Notes: generated from the letters alone by a model not told the origin. Positions 37,003 to 46,674 are shown, numbered from the stretch's first letter. The stretch is 64,000 bases of DNA from Campylobacter devanensis (GCF_002139915.1 NZ_CP018788.1:992001-1056000), one strand, 5' to 3'. Numbers and translations are program-made.

Positions 37003-38580
37003 TTATTGTAGCAGCTTTAAGACATTTTGCTGTACAGCATTTGCCTGACTCATAGCGTAGCTTCCGCTTTGGGCTAGAATGTTATATTTAGAGAAGTTTG
37101 CACTCTCACTAGCAAAGTCTACATCACGAATTTGGCTTTCGGCTGATTTTACATTTACTTGAGTAACTGTGATGTTATTTAGCGTAGCTATTAATTGGTT
37201 TTGTACTGAACCTAGGTCAGCTCTGATTCTATCTAGAGTTTTTCTAGCTGATTCAGCTACATCAACCATAGCCTGAGCACCACCATAAGTATTTACACCG
37301 CCATTTTGGTCTGTCAACTGACCAGCATTAGAGGCTCCACCATCAAAATACCCCATTGCTTTAGCAATAGCTGCACTAATTGTTCCTGAGTTCATATATT
37401 TTAAATTTACGCTAGCAGCATTATATGTAGCCGAAGCAGATACTGCCTCACTAATAGGAGCTGCAGACATACCGCTAATAGCAGATAGACCACCTTGCAA
37501 GCCAATTTTAATATCTCTAGCATCTTGGCGGATAAATGTTATTTGACCCAATAATAACGCACCACCAGATGTAGAATAAAGAGCGCTTGTACCAGCAGTA
37601 TATCCACCCATAAAGCTTGCACCAGATAAAATATTTAATCTAATAGCCCTACCATCTTTACTAGCTAAAACTAGTTTTCCATTTTGCAAACTAGCCTCTA
37701 CTCCGGTTTCATCTTTTTTAGCGTTGATTGCTCCAATTAAAACATTATCGCTATCATTTGTTTTTGTAGTGATATTTCCAATAGTTATACCATTAATAAT
37801 TAAGCCTTTAATAGAACCAGCTGATATAGTATTGCTAAAGATTTGAGTATTATTAACTTTTGCTCTTACGCCAGTTTTATCACTTACACCATTCATCATA
37901 TCAGCAATTGCTTTATAGCCTTCAGTTCTAAAAATCTTATAATCAAGTTTTTCAAATTCATAGCCATTAGGATATCCATCAATTCCGCTTAGTTTTACAC
38001 TAGCACTCACATTAGAAATTGTACTAAATGATGAATATCTTGCATTATTTGTAGTCTCAAACCTAGTATGCCCTATAGTATTTGAGTTTGTAGCACCTAT
38101 GCTTACTTTTGCAGTTTCATTACTATAAGCACCAATTTGGAAGTTTTTGTTTGAAAAATTTCCATTTAATAGTTGTTGGCCATTAAAGCTTGTAGTAGTA
38201 GCTATCATATCTAGTTCTTCAAGAAGTCTGCTAATATCATTTTGAAGTGCTCTTCTAGAATCAGCATTTTGACCATCTTGTGCTGCTTGGATAGCTTTGG
38301 TTTTAATAGTATCAAGTATTTTAATCTGTTCATCCATAGCTTTATCAGCAGTTTGAATGATACCTACAGCATCATTAGCGTTAGCAACGGCTTGACCTAG
38401 GGAGTTAGCTTGAGAGCGAAGACTATCAGCAATAGCCATACCAGAAGCATCATCAGCTGCTGTTTGAATTCTAAGGCCTGAGCTTAGGCGACCAAGAGAG
38501 CCAGTAAGTGCTCTATCATTTACTACAGAGTTAGCATGCGCATTTAAGGCTGCTACATTTGTGTTGATTCTAAAACTCAT
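37003..38580 (-). CDS. Flagellin (FlaA/FlaB type), minus-strand copy
   Basis: 525 residues from the ATG at 38580 ([12 protein letters not shown]) with AAGGAC upstream; a longer frame from 38640 would run through the sigma54 promoter. Shares the D0/D1 ends with the plus-strand copy almost base for base, as well as the block [20 protein letters not shown], but the exposed central region differs (for example [20 protein letters not shown]). It faces the other flagellin gene across about 1.7 kb. The second product allows mixed filaments or repair by gene conversion. Confidence 0.95.
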   Translation of the reverse strand: MSFRINTNVAALNAHANSVVNDRALTGSLGRLSSGLRIQTAADDASGMAIADSLRSQANSLGQAVANANDAVGIIQTADKAMDEQIKILDTIKTKAIQAAQDGQNADSRRALQNDISRLLEELDMIATTTSFNGQQLLNGNFSNKNFQIGAYSNETAKVSIGATNSNTIGHTRFETTNNARYSSFSTISNVSASVKLSGIDGYPNGYEFEKLDYKIFRTEGYKAIADMMNGVSDKTGVRAKVNNTQIFSNTISAGSIKGLIINGITIGNITTKTNDSDNVLIGAINAKKDETGVEASLQNGKLVLASKDGRAIRLNILSGASFMGGYTAGTSALYSTSGGALLLGQITFIRQDARDIKIGLQGGLSAISGMSAAPISEAVSASATYNAASVNLKYMNSGTISAAIAKAMGYFDGGASNAGQLTDQNGGVNTYGGAQAMVDVAESARKTLDRIRADLGSVQNQLIATLNNITVTQVNVKSAESQIRDVDFASESANFSKYNILAQSGSYAMSQANAVQQNVLKLLQ

Positions 38581-38621
38581 TATAAGTCCTTTTCTTAAAA
38601 AATTAAAAGTTCGATGGGGTA

Positions 38622-38640
38622 TAAGCAATGTGTGTTCCAA
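38622..38640 (-). promoter_or_regulatory. Sigma54 promoter of the minus-strand flagellin gene
   Basis: TTGGAACACACATTGCTTA on the minus strand has GG-N10-GC spacing, 41 bases before the ATG at 38580. It is the same element as in front of the other flagellin gene; no sigma28-type element was recognised. Confidence 0.85.
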
Positions 38641-38780
38641 AATTTAAAATTTGTCAAAAATTTAAATTTTTATACCCAAATATATGAAAATCAAAATTGA
38701 ATTTAGAGTAAATTTTAAATTATCTCATAAAATTTATATTAAAAATTTCTTAATTAAGTAAATTTTTATAGAGTTTTTGA

Positions 38781-38786
38781 TATTAT
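38781..38786 (+). promoter_or_regulatory. -10 box of amt
   Basis: TATTAT 29 bases before the amt ATG, with an A/T-rich upstream tract; the ribosome site AAAGGAG follows. Confidence 0.45.
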
Positions 38787-38815
38787 GCCAAATATTTTTT
38801 AAAAAAGGAGTATAA

Positions 38816-40033
38816 ATGGATGCGATAAACACCCTATTTATAATGCTTTGTTCGCTATTGGTTTTGCTAATGACTCCGTCACTAGCAATGTTTTATTCTG
38901 GGCTAGTTCAGGCTAAAAATGCATTAAATACTATAATGAATTGCTTCATAGTCTTTGGATTAGTCTCATTTACTTGGATATTTGTTGGCTTTTCATTAGC
39001 TTATGAGGGTGATTACCTTGGTATTATAGGTGATCTTTCGGCTGCTTTTTTAAATGGCGTTAATGGTGTAAATGCTAATGGAGTCCCGCAACTTCTAAAT
39101 GTGATATTCCAAATGATGTTTGCCCTAATAGCAAGCGCTGTTATCACAGGATCGCTTGTTGGGCGTGTAAAGCTTAGTGTTTTGGCGATATTTTTGATCT
39201 TTTGGAGTATTTTGGTCTATGCTATTTTGGCTCATATGATCTGGGATGAGCAAGGATTTTTACTAACTCGTGGTGGGCTGGATTTTGCTGGTGGCGGTGT
39301 CGTTCATATCAGTGCGGGGACAGCTGGGTTAATTGGCGTTTTGATGGTGGGCGCTAGAAAAGAGATAGCACATATCAGTGAGCAAGCTCACTCTATACCT
39401 TATGCTTTTTTAGGTGGTATTTTGCTATTTATAGGTTGGTTAGGATTTAACTCAGGTAGCGCTGGAAAGGTAGATGAAATCGCCGTAAATGCCTTTATAG
39501 TTACTATTATTTCAGCTTCTAGCGGATATATAGCTTGGATATGTATGGAAATTTTAAACAAACAAAAACCTAGTATATTAGGCTCTTTAAGTGGCTTAGT
39601 AGCTGGACTTGTAGGTATCACACCAGGTTGCGGATATGTAGGCATAGCAGCTAGTATAATAATCGGTGCTAGCACAGCTATTGTCTGTTTTTGGGGGTTG
39701 ATAGTTATCAAATACAAACTCAAACTAGATGACTCATTAGACGCCTTTTCACTGCATGGATTTGGCGGTATATGGGGCGCTTTGTGTGTAGGGCTATTTG
39801 CTACTAAAGAGATAAATCCTAGTATTGAATTTGAAGGATTATTTGTAAGCTTTAATCCGCATTTGCTTTTAGAGCAGATTATGGGAGTTGTGGTTTGCTT
39901 TGGGGTTTCGGCTATTATTAGTTTTGTGATATTTAAGGTTATATCATATTTTACCCCGCTTCGTGTAGATAGTGAGCATGAGAGCCTAGGCCTAGATGCT
40001 AGCCTACATGGCGAGAGCGCTTATAAAAGATAA
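38816..40033 (+). CDS. amt: Ammonium transporter
   Basis: 405 residues, about 11 hydrophobic segments, Amt/MEP/Rh family. Typical motifs: LAMFYSGLVQAKNALNTIMN, DFAGGGVVHISAGTAGLIG with the pore region, and DAFSLHGFGGIWGALCVGLF with the twin histidines. Imports ammonium/ammonia at low supply. No glnK gene follows, which is unusual because amt and glnK are usually linked; a hairpin ends the transcript. Confidence 0.96.
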   Translation: MDAINTLFIMLCSLLVLLMTPSLAMFYSGLVQAKNALNTIMNCFIVFGLVSFTWIFVGFSLAYEGDYLGIIGDLSAAFLNGVNGVNANGVPQLLNVIFQMMFALIASAVITGSLVGRVKLSVLAIFLIFWSILVYAILAHMIWDEQGFLLTRGGLDFAGGGVVHISAGTAGLIGVLMVGARKEIAHISEQAHSIPYAFLGGILLFIGWLGFNSGSAGKVDEIAVNAFIVTIISASSGYIAWICMEILNKQKPSILGSLSGLVAGLVGITPGCGYVGIAASIIIGASTAIVCFWGLIVIKYKLKLDDSLDAFSLHGFGGIWGALCVGLFATKEINPSIEFEGLFVSFNPHLLLEQIMGVVVCFGVSAIISFVIFKVISYFTPLRVDSEHESLGLDASLHGESAYKR

Positions 40034-40060
40034 AGTTTAAACTATCTTCATACTATGAAA

Positions 40061-40098
40061 TTCGCAGATTAATGGTATTTAACCCACTAAATCTGCGA
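40061..40098 (+). terminator. Hairpin after amt
   Basis: TTCGCAGATT pairs with AATCTGCGAA (10 bp, 18-base loop) in the amt-hsdM gap, followed by AATTAAATT. Weak U-run, so a terminator is likely but not certain. Confidence 0.5.
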
Positions 40099-40149
40099 AA
40101 TTAAATTCCAAAATTCCTAAATCAAATTATTTGAGCTATTTTACAATTC

Positions 40150-40180
40150 TTGTTAATAATATATTAATTTATGTTATAAT
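40150..40180 (+). promoter_or_regulatory. Promoter of the hsd operon
   Basis: TTGTTA at 40150-40155 and TATAAT at 40175-40180 with a 19-base spacer; the hsdM ATG at 40213 follows AAAGGG. Confidence 0.5.
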
Positions 40181-40212
40181 ATTTGACAATAATCAAAATT
40201 AAAAGGGCAAAA

Positions 40213-42198
40213 ATGGATATTAGCAAAGAGGTAAATTTTATTTGGAATATAGCTGATAAGCTTCGTGGAGCCTACACCAGTGATAAATATAAAGATGTGA
40301 TTATCCCTATGGTTATTTTACGCAGATTTGAGTGCGCCTTAGCTGATACCAAAAACAAAGTGCTAGAAAAGTATAATAGCGACAAAAACTGCCCAGCAAA
40401 AGTGCTAGAAAGCTTCAGCGGATATAAATTTTACAACACAAGCAAATTTGATCTAAAAGAGCTTAGAAACGACCAAAACAACATAAAAGCAAATTTGAAA
40501 AATTATATAGATGGTTTTAGCGACAATATCAAAGAGATATTTGAAAATCTAGAATTCCAAAAACAGATAGACAAAATGAGTAAAGAAAACTGCCTTTTTA
40601 GCATCATCAAAGCTTTTAGCGAACTTGACTTAGATCCCAAAATCGTCCCAAATCACACAATGGGCTATATATTTGAAGAACTAATCCGCAAATTTAGCGA
40701 AAATGCAGAAGCCGGCGATCACTATACAGGGCGTGATATCATAGCTTTAATGGTGGATATTTTGCTTTTTGGTGTAGATATACAAGGCGATAATAAAGTA
40801 ATTTCAGTCCTAGACCAAGCTTGCGGAACAGGCGGAATGCTAAGCATAGCAAATGAAAAGCTAAAAGAACAAAACAATAAAGCACAAATTTATCTATACG
40901 GCCAAGAGATCAACGGCGAGAGCTACGCTATCTGTAAAGCCGATATACTCATAAAAGGGCAAAATGAAAAAAATATTTTAAAAACAGATACTCTAAAAAA
41001 CAATGAATTCCCAAATGAAAAATTTGATTTTATCATCGAAAATCCACCATTTGGCACTTCATGGGGTGGAGAAAAAGCAAAAGATGGTGTAGAAGACGCT
41101 GTAAAACTAGCCTATGAGAGCAAATCTCGCTTTTTGGCAGGACTACCAGCCAAAAGCGATGCGCAACTTCTCTTTTTACAATCAGCCCTAGAAAAGGTCA
41201 AAGATAATGGCAAAATCGCCATCATCCAAAACGGCTCCCCGCTATTTAGCGGCGATACCACCTCAGGCGAGAGTCAAATTCGCCGCTATCTACTAGAAAA
41301 TGACTATATAGATAGCATTATCGCCTTGCCAACAGAACTTTTTTATAACACTGGAATTGCTACTTATATATGGATACTACGCAAATCCAAACCAAATGAA
41401 AGAAAAGGCAAACTAGCACTAATCGACGCTAGTAGCTTCTATATAAAGCTTAGAAAATCAATGGGCAATAAAAGAAACGAGCTAAACGAGCAAAATATAG
41501 CACAAATTACCCAAATTTACAAAGATTTTAAAGAGAATGAGTATTGTAAAATCTATAATAATAGCGAATTTATCTATAAAGAATACACCATAATGACCCC
41601 ACTTCAAAAGAGCTATACCATCACAGATGAGAGCCTAGAAAGCTTGAAATCTGCCTTTTATAATGACACCAAAATAACAGAATTAGAAAACAAAGATGAA
41701 TTAAACCAAAAAGAGCAAAAAGAGCTAAGCAAACAAAAAGAGGCCAAAGAGCTTGCTAGTGCGATAATAAGCAAATTAAATGACCATAAAGATGGTAAAA
41801 AATATCTAAACAAAGATGAATTTATCAGCTTTTTAAAGCAAATTTTAGATATCAAAGATACCAAAACACTAGACAAAATAGCCAAAATATTTAGCCGTGA
41901 TGACGATGAAGCACAAATTCAAAGAGATAAAAAAGGCGAGATTATCTACGATAAAGATGGCCGTGATAGCGAGATAATCAACATTAACGCTAGCATCGAT
42001 GAATACATGAAAAGCGAAGTCTTGCCACATTTGCCACTAGCAAAAGCCTTTGATGAGGGCAAAATCGGCGCCGAAATTCCATTTACTCGCTACTTCTACA
42101 AATACCAAAACCCTAAAAGCACTGATGAGATAAAACTAGAATTTAAAAACCTAGAAAAAGAAGCAATTGAGCTTGAAAGTGGTATTTTTGATGAGTAA
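40213..42198 (+). CDS. hsdM: Type I restriction-modification methyltransferase subunit HsdM
   Basis: 661 residues from the ATG at 40213 (ribosome site AAAGGG). N-terminal helical HsdM_N domain, SAM motif I DQACGTGGML at 201-210, and catalytic NPPF at 277-280 in ENPPFGTSWGG, an N6-adenine methyltransferase. A long charged C-terminal part (about 450-661) includes a predicted coiled region ELNQKEQKELSKQKEAKEL. It modifies adenine in the site chosen by HsdS and, with HsdR, cuts unmethylated DNA. The HsdS start lies inside its last codons. Confidence 0.95.
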   Translation: MDISKEVNFIWNIADKLRGAYTSDKYKDVIIPMVILRRFECALADTKNKVLEKYNSDKNCPAKVLESFSGYKFYNTSKFDLKELRNDQNNIKANLKNYIDGFSDNIKEIFENLEFQKQIDKMSKENCLFSIIKAFSELDLDPKIVPNHTMGYIFEELIRKFSENAEAGDHYTGRDIIALMVDILLFGVDIQGDNKVISVLDQACGTGGMLSIANEKLKEQNNKAQIYLYGQEINGESYAICKADILIKGQNEKNILKTDTLKNNEFPNEKFDFIIENPPFGTSWGGEKAKDGVEDAVKLAYESKSRFLAGLPAKSDAQLLFLQSALEKVKDNGKIAIIQNGSPLFSGDTTSGESQIRRYLLENDYIDSIIALPTELFYNTGIATYIWILRKSKPNERKGKLALIDASSFYIKLRKSMGNKRNELNEQNIAQITQIYKDFKENEYCKIYNNSEFIYKEYTIMTPLQKSYTITDESLESLKSAFYNDTKITELENKDELNQKEQKELSKQKEAKELASAIISKLNDHKDGKKYLNKDEFISFLKQILDIKDTKTLDKIAKIFSRDDDEAQIQRDKKGEIIYDKDGRDSEIININASIDEYMKSEVLPHLPLAKAFDEGKIGAEIPFTRYFYKYQNPKSTDEIKLEFKNLEKEAIELESGIFDE

Positions 42199-42757
42199 GC
42201 AAAATATGGAATTCAAAGATAGTGGGATCCCTTGGATAGGTCAAATCCCAAAACATTGGGAAGTAACAAAAATAAAATATTGCCTTAAAGAAAATTTCGG
42301 TGGTTGCTGGGGAGATGATTTAGAAAACGAACAAATTTCTCAAAATAGTCGCCTTTGTATTAGAGTTGCTGATTTTGACTTTGACAAACAAAAAGTTAAG
42401 CAAACAGCAGATACTTTTAGAAATTACACAAAATCACAAATTTTATCTACAAAATTACAAGATGGAGATTTAATTATTGAAAAATCAGGTGGCGGTGATA
42501 AAATGCCTGTTGGTAGAAGTGTTGTTTTTGAGCAAAATTTATTTGGTGCGAAAGAAGTTCTTTTTGCGAATTTTTGTCAATGTTTTCGTCCTTTAAATAT
42601 TAACAATAAATTTTTTGCTCACGCAATGAAAGCTTTTTATCAAAATAATAATATGCGATTTTTTTTCAATCAAACTACTGGAATTCAAAATTTAAGTATT
42701 TTTAATATTCTAAATGCTTTTTTACCTTATCCCCTACTCAATGAGCAAAAAAAATAG
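42191..42757 (+). CDS. hsdS: HsdS specificity subunit, 5' part (first target-recognition domain), frameshifted
   Basis: 188 residues from the ATG at 42191, overlapping the hsdM stop by 8 bases. Starts MSKQNMEFKDSGIPWIGQIP, the usual N-terminus of an S subunit, followed by a target-recognition domain. The frame ends just after the conserved LLNEQK motif, at an A8 tract (42747-42754). With one more A, it would continue through IAEFLDKKCEIIDKRLSNLE and CVTKGLNP straight into the second half, giving a 456-residue S subunit. As read, the first half lacks its spacer coiled coil. This may be phase variation, a fixed mutation or a base-calling error. Confidence 0.85.
   Translation: MSKQNMEFKDSGIPWIGQIPKHWEVTKIKYCLKENFGGCWGDDLENEQISQNSRLCIRVADFDFDKQKVKQTADTFRNYTKSQILSTKLQDGDLIIEKSGGGDKMPVGRSVVFEQNLFGAKEVLFANFCQCFRPLNINNKFFAHAMKAFYQNNNMRFFFNQTTGIQNLSIFNILNAFLPYPLLNEQKK
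42202..42262 (+). repeat. Direct repeat at the start of the first HsdS half (copy 1)
   Basis: 61 bases nearly identical to 42888-42948 (one C/T difference), encoding MEFKDSGIPWIGQIPKHWE in both. It is a substrate for recombination between the two recognition domains. Confidence 0.9.
42747..42754 (+). repeat. Homopolymer A8 at the hsdS frameshift
   Basis: Eight A between C and TAG. With A9 the frame stays open into the second recognition domain; with A8 it ends at TAG 42755-42757. Confidence 0.85.
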
Positions 42758-42887
42758 CTGAATTTCTAGATAAAAAATGCGAAATAATTGACAAAAGATT
42801 AAGCAATTTAGAGAGAAAAATTAAGAGCTTAAAAGAGTATAAAAAATCACTCATAAGCGAGTGTGTAACCAAAGGGCTAAATCCTAA

Positions 42888-42948
42888 AAATATGGAATTC
42901 AAAGATAGTGGGATCCCTTGGATAGGTCAAATTCCAAAACATTGGGAA
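42888..42948 (+). repeat. Direct repeat at the start of the second HsdS half (copy 2)
   Basis: Copy 2 of the 61-base repeat at 42202-42262. Confidence 0.9.
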
Positions 42949-43560
42949 ATTTCAAAAATAAAATATTATTTTAATTTTTCATCAGGTCTTAATATCACAA
43001 AAGAAAATTTAATTGAAAGCGGAATTCCGGTTATAAGTTATGGTCAAATTCACTCAAAAGAAAATACAGGAACTTTTATTAAAGATAGCTTTTTTAGATT
43101 TATTTCGCAAGACTATTTAAAGAATAAGAAATCTCTTGTAAATAAAGGCAATTTTATTTTTGCTGATACGAGCGAAGATTTAGATGGTGCTGGAAATTCT
43201 GTATTTGTAGATTTAGATTTAACCATGTTTGCTGGATATCATACTATTATTTTAAAAAATAAATGTAATTTTGAATTTTCTAAGTTTTTGTCTTATTTAT
43301 TTCAAACTGATTTATGGCGTTCGCAAATTCGTTTGGCTGTAAGTGGCGTAAAAGTTTTTAGTATAACAAAAAAAATACTTGCTAATTGTGAAATTCTAGT
43401 CCCCCCACTCAATGAGCAAAAAGAGATAGCAGAATTTTTGGATAAAAAGTGCGAAAAAATAGATAGATTAAATGAGAATTACACCAAGCAGATTGCCGCA
43501 CTAAAAGAGTATAAAAAATCCCTAATCTACGAGTGCGTAACGGGCAAAAAAGAGATTTAA
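42892..43560 (+). CDS. hsdS: HsdS specificity subunit, 3' part (second target-recognition domain)
   Basis: 222 residues if translated from the ATG at 42892, which has no good ribosome site, so separate expression is doubtful; it may only be made as part of a full-length HsdS. Contains MEFKDSGIPWIGQIPKHWE, a different recognition domain (FSSGLNITKENLIESGIPVI), the conserved LVPPLNEQKEIAEFLDKKCE spacer and ALKEYKKSLIYECVTGKK. Half-sized S subunits of other systems can pair, so a product could still be active. Confidence 0.8.
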   Translation: MEFKDSGIPWIGQIPKHWEISKIKYYFNFSSGLNITKENLIESGIPVISYGQIHSKENTGTFIKDSFFRFISQDYLKNKKSLVNKGNFIFADTSEDLDGAGNSVFVDLDLTMFAGYHTIILKNKCNFEFSKFLSYLFQTDLWRSQIRLAVSGVKVFSITKKILANCEILVPPLNEQKEIAEFLDKKCEKIDRLNENYTKQIAALKEYKKSLIYECVTGKKEI

Positions 43561-43592
43561 ATTTGATGGAATTAGAAATTTAAAGGACAAAA

Positions 43593-46445
43593 ATGAGCAA
43601 AACTATATATGATGAAAAAAGACAATATCAAGCTGATATAATAAAAGAATTTGCTAAAAATGGAGTTGTAGAGCGAAACGCAAAGTACTATGATAAAAAT
43701 TTAGCAATGGATAAAGAGATATTACTAGAGTTTTTAAAATCCACTCAAGAAAAGGAGCTTAATTCGCTTGGGCTAAAGGGTGATGAGATAATCTCTAAAA
43801 TCAATGACTATATAATCAAAAATGGAATTCTAGAGTGCTTAAAAAATGGCGTAATGATAAATAATACAAACTTAGAGCTAGTTTATAACAAAGAAAGCTC
43901 TGGTTTTAATGCTGATTTAGCCCAGAAATATGAAAAAAATAAAATCACAATAATACAAGAAGTAAATGCCGATAATGAGAATAAAGAGCGTGTGGATTTA
44001 GTGGTTTTTGTCAATGGTGTGGCGTTTGCTTGTATGGAACTTAAAAGCAATTATTCAGGGCAGGATTATAAAGATGCTATAAAGCAGTATAAAGAGGATA
44101 GAAACCCGCAAAATAGGCTATTTGATAATAGGCTTGGTGCGATTGTGTTTTTTGCTTTGGATCTGTATGAGTGCTATATGACTACAAAGCTAGAAAAATC
44201 CAAAACTAAATTTCTAGCCTTTAATAAAGGCAAAGGAAGTGGCAGTGAGACAGGGGCTGGAAATGATGAAATAGAAGGCAAAATAAGCAATGTATGGTAT
44301 CTATGGGAAGAGGTGTTAGTAAAGGATAATATAATTGATTTGATTAAAAATTTTATATTTGATGATAAGGGAGTTATGATTTTCCCACGCTATCATCAAA
44401 TGGATCTAGTACATAAAGTAAAAAGCGATATTTTGAAAAATTCAGAGTATAAAAACTACTTAATCCAGCATAGCGCAGGATCTGGCAAGACTAAAAGCAT
44501 AGCTTGGCTGGCATATATGCTAGCATCTTTGTATAAAGATGGCTCTGTAAGATATGAAAGCGTGATAATCGTAACCGATAGAATAGTAGTAGATAGACAA
44601 CTGCAAAATGAGATAAACAAGATCAAGCATCAAGAAGGATTTATAAAAGCTCTTGGCGATGAAAATAGCTCAAAAGATCTAAAAGATGCTATAAAAAATA
44701 GTGTAAAAATTATAATTTCTACAATACAAAAATTCTCTTATATCAAAGATGAATTAAAAAATTTTAACACCAAATGTGCTGTGATAATAGATGAAGCGCA
44801 CTCTAGCACCAGCGGGTCTAATATGGAAGCTTTGATAGATACTCTTAGTGCTGAATTTGGCGCAAAGAATAAACCTAAAAATATAAGCCTTTTTGGCTTT
44901 ACAGCTACACCAAAGAAAAGTACTTTACAAATATTTGGTAAAGAGATAGATGGCATGTTTGCGCCTTTTCATCTATACTCTATGAAACAAGCGATAGAAG
45001 AAGGATATATCCTAAATGTACTTGATAACTATACAACATATAACACTCTTTATAATATAGTATTAAATAGCAGCGATAAAGAGGTAGAACAAAACCAAGC
45101 AAAACGCAAAATAAGAGATATAATCAAACATAATACCGATATCATAAAAAGCCGTGTAGCTGTGATAGCTGAGCATTTTGCTAATATCGGTAGCGATATG
45201 CTAGGCAGTAAAGCTAAAGCTATGGTAGTGTGCGAGGATATAGAAAGCGTGATAAGATATTATCAAGCTTTTTGCGAGTATTGCGTGGGGAGATATGATT
45301 TTAAACCTTTAATAGCTTTTAGCGGTCAAAAAGAGGTTGATGAAGTGGAGTATAGCGAAAGTGGGATAAATGGCATAAGCGAAGCATCTTTGCCTAGTGA
45401 ATTTAATAAAGATGAGCGAAGGGTGCTTTTTGTCGCAAATAAATACCAAACAGGATTTGACCAAAATAAGCTTTGTATAATGTATGTCATCAAAGCCCTT
45501 AGCGGAATAACCGCCGTCCAAACACTATCAAGGCTAAATAGAATTTGCCCAGAATTTCCGCATAAAACTACTTTTGTGCTTGATTTTGTAAATAAATTTG
45601 ATGATATTATGGCGAGTTTTGCGCCCTATTATACGCAAACTATGCTAAAAGATGGCATTGATATGGCTGATTTACTTGATATCAACGCAAAAATAGATGG
45701 ATATAATATCTTAATGCCACTTGAAGAAAAGATAGTAGCAGATGCTATTGCTAATATAGATGATAATACTCAAACGATGATAAGGCCATATTTCACAAAA
45801 GCAATAACACAGATAAATAATTTAGATGATAAGCATAAAGTAGAGTTCAAAGGGTTGCTTACAAACTACAAAAAGATCTTTTTACACTTAAAAATCATTT
45901 TTGGTGATATTTCTAGCGATAAGCTAAATAATAGATATACTTTTATAGAAATTTTGCTCAAACAGCTTACAAATGAAAATAGAAGTAGCGAAAATATAGA
46001 TATAGATATAGGCGTGATAAATGTTCAAGTACTAAAAAACCAAACACACACAAAAGAGAGTATAAAACCAGATCCGGTGATGGAGATGAGCCCCTTTGGC
46101 TCAATGAAGATTGATTCTAGCAAGCTAGAAAAGCTATCAATAATTGTAAAAAAAATCAATGATAATCTTAGTCTAAATATGGAAGAAAACTCGCAAATTC
46201 AAGCTATTATAAATATCTCTGAGAAACTACTAAATAGCACCAAGCTACAAAGCGGAGCAAAAAATAATAATAAAGATGATTTTACAAAACTTTATAATGA
46301 TGAATTAAATGATATTTTAACAGATAATTATAATGATGCGCAATTTGGTGCTTTATACGGCCAACTATTGAATAATCAAACCTATATAGATGAAATTTTC
46401 ATACCATTTAGAGATAATATTTATGATATTTTAGAAAAAAGATAG
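43593..46445 (+). CDS. hsdR: Type I restriction endonuclease subunit HsdR
   Basis: 950 residues, complete. Nuclease motif: D135 in RVDLVVFVNG and E149-x-K151 in CMELKS. Helicase Walker A GSGKT at 296-300, DEAH at 400-403, then FTATPKKSTLQIFG and a QTLSRLNRICP motif VI. ATP-driven translocase and nuclease of the complex, acting on DNA lacking the HsdM mark. AAAGGA precedes the ATG. The full reading frame suggests the system is kept under selection despite the split hsdS. Confidence 0.95.
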   Translation: MSKTIYDEKRQYQADIIKEFAKNGVVERNAKYYDKNLAMDKEILLEFLKSTQEKELNSLGLKGDEIISKINDYIIKNGILECLKNGVMINNTNLELVYNKESSGFNADLAQKYEKNKITIIQEVNADNENKERVDLVVFVNGVAFACMELKSNYSGQDYKDAIKQYKEDRNPQNRLFDNRLGAIVFFALDLYECYMTTKLEKSKTKFLAFNKGKGSGSETGAGNDEIEGKISNVWYLWEEVLVKDNIIDLIKNFIFDDKGVMIFPRYHQMDLVHKVKSDILKNSEYKNYLIQHSAGSGKTKSIAWLAYMLASLYKDGSVRYESVIIVTDRIVVDRQLQNEINKIKHQEGFIKALGDENSSKDLKDAIKNSVKIIISTIQKFSYIKDELKNFNTKCAVIIDEAHSSTSGSNMEALIDTLSAEFGAKNKPKNISLFGFTATPKKSTLQIFGKEIDGMFAPFHLYSMKQAIEEGYILNVLDNYTTYNTLYNIVLNSSDKEVEQNQAKRKIRDIIKHNTDIIKSRVAVIAEHFANIGSDMLGSKAKAMVVCEDIESVIRYYQAFCEYCVGRYDFKPLIAFSGQKEVDEVEYSESGINGISEASLPSEFNKDERRVLFVANKYQTGFDQNKLCIMYVIKALSGITAVQTLSRLNRICPEFPHKTTFVLDFVNKFDDIMASFAPYYTQTMLKDGIDMADLLDINAKIDGYNILMPLEEKIVADAIANIDDNTQTMIRPYFTKAITQINNLDDKHKVEFKGLLTNYKKIFLHLKIIFGDISSDKLNNRYTFIEILLKQLTNENRSSENIDIDIGVINVQVLKNQTHTKESIKPDPVMEMSPFGSMKIDSSKLEKLSIIVKKINDNLSLNMEENSQIQAIINISEKLLNSTKLQSGAKNNNKDDFTKLYNDELNDILTDNYNDAQFGALYGQLLNNQTYIDEIFIPFRDNIYDILEKR

Positions 46446-46674
46446 GTGAAAATTTGGCATAAATGGCGGATTTTCATCGGCTCTTAGCCTTGCTTGCGGT
46501 TATGAAATTTGAGTTAAATCGCATTAGAAAAGTTATTTGAAATTTGATTTTAAGAGAAAAACGGCCTTAAAATCAGCGTTTAAAGTATTTAAAGCATTAT
46601 AAAAAGAGATTTTAAAAATTAAAGAAAATTTAAAAAATTAAAAATATTTTAAGAATTTAAAAAAGAAATTTAAG
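46446..46674. other. Gene-free gap between hsdR and tRNA
   Basis: 229 bases without an ORF. Weak inverted repeats TGAAAAT/ATTTTCA (46447-46476) and GATTTTAAG/CTTAAAATC (46546-46574) may end the hsd transcript. The rest is A-rich. Confidence 0.4.

Noticed and set aside
33752-38580. One flagellin gene being a broken copy
   Set aside because: Both have complete frames, intact D0/D1 ends, ribosome sites and sigma54 promoters.
42202-42948. Direct repeat in hsdS as ends of a mobile element
   Set aside because: The repeat is coding and the interval is a normal HsdS half; no transposase or terminal inverted repeats.
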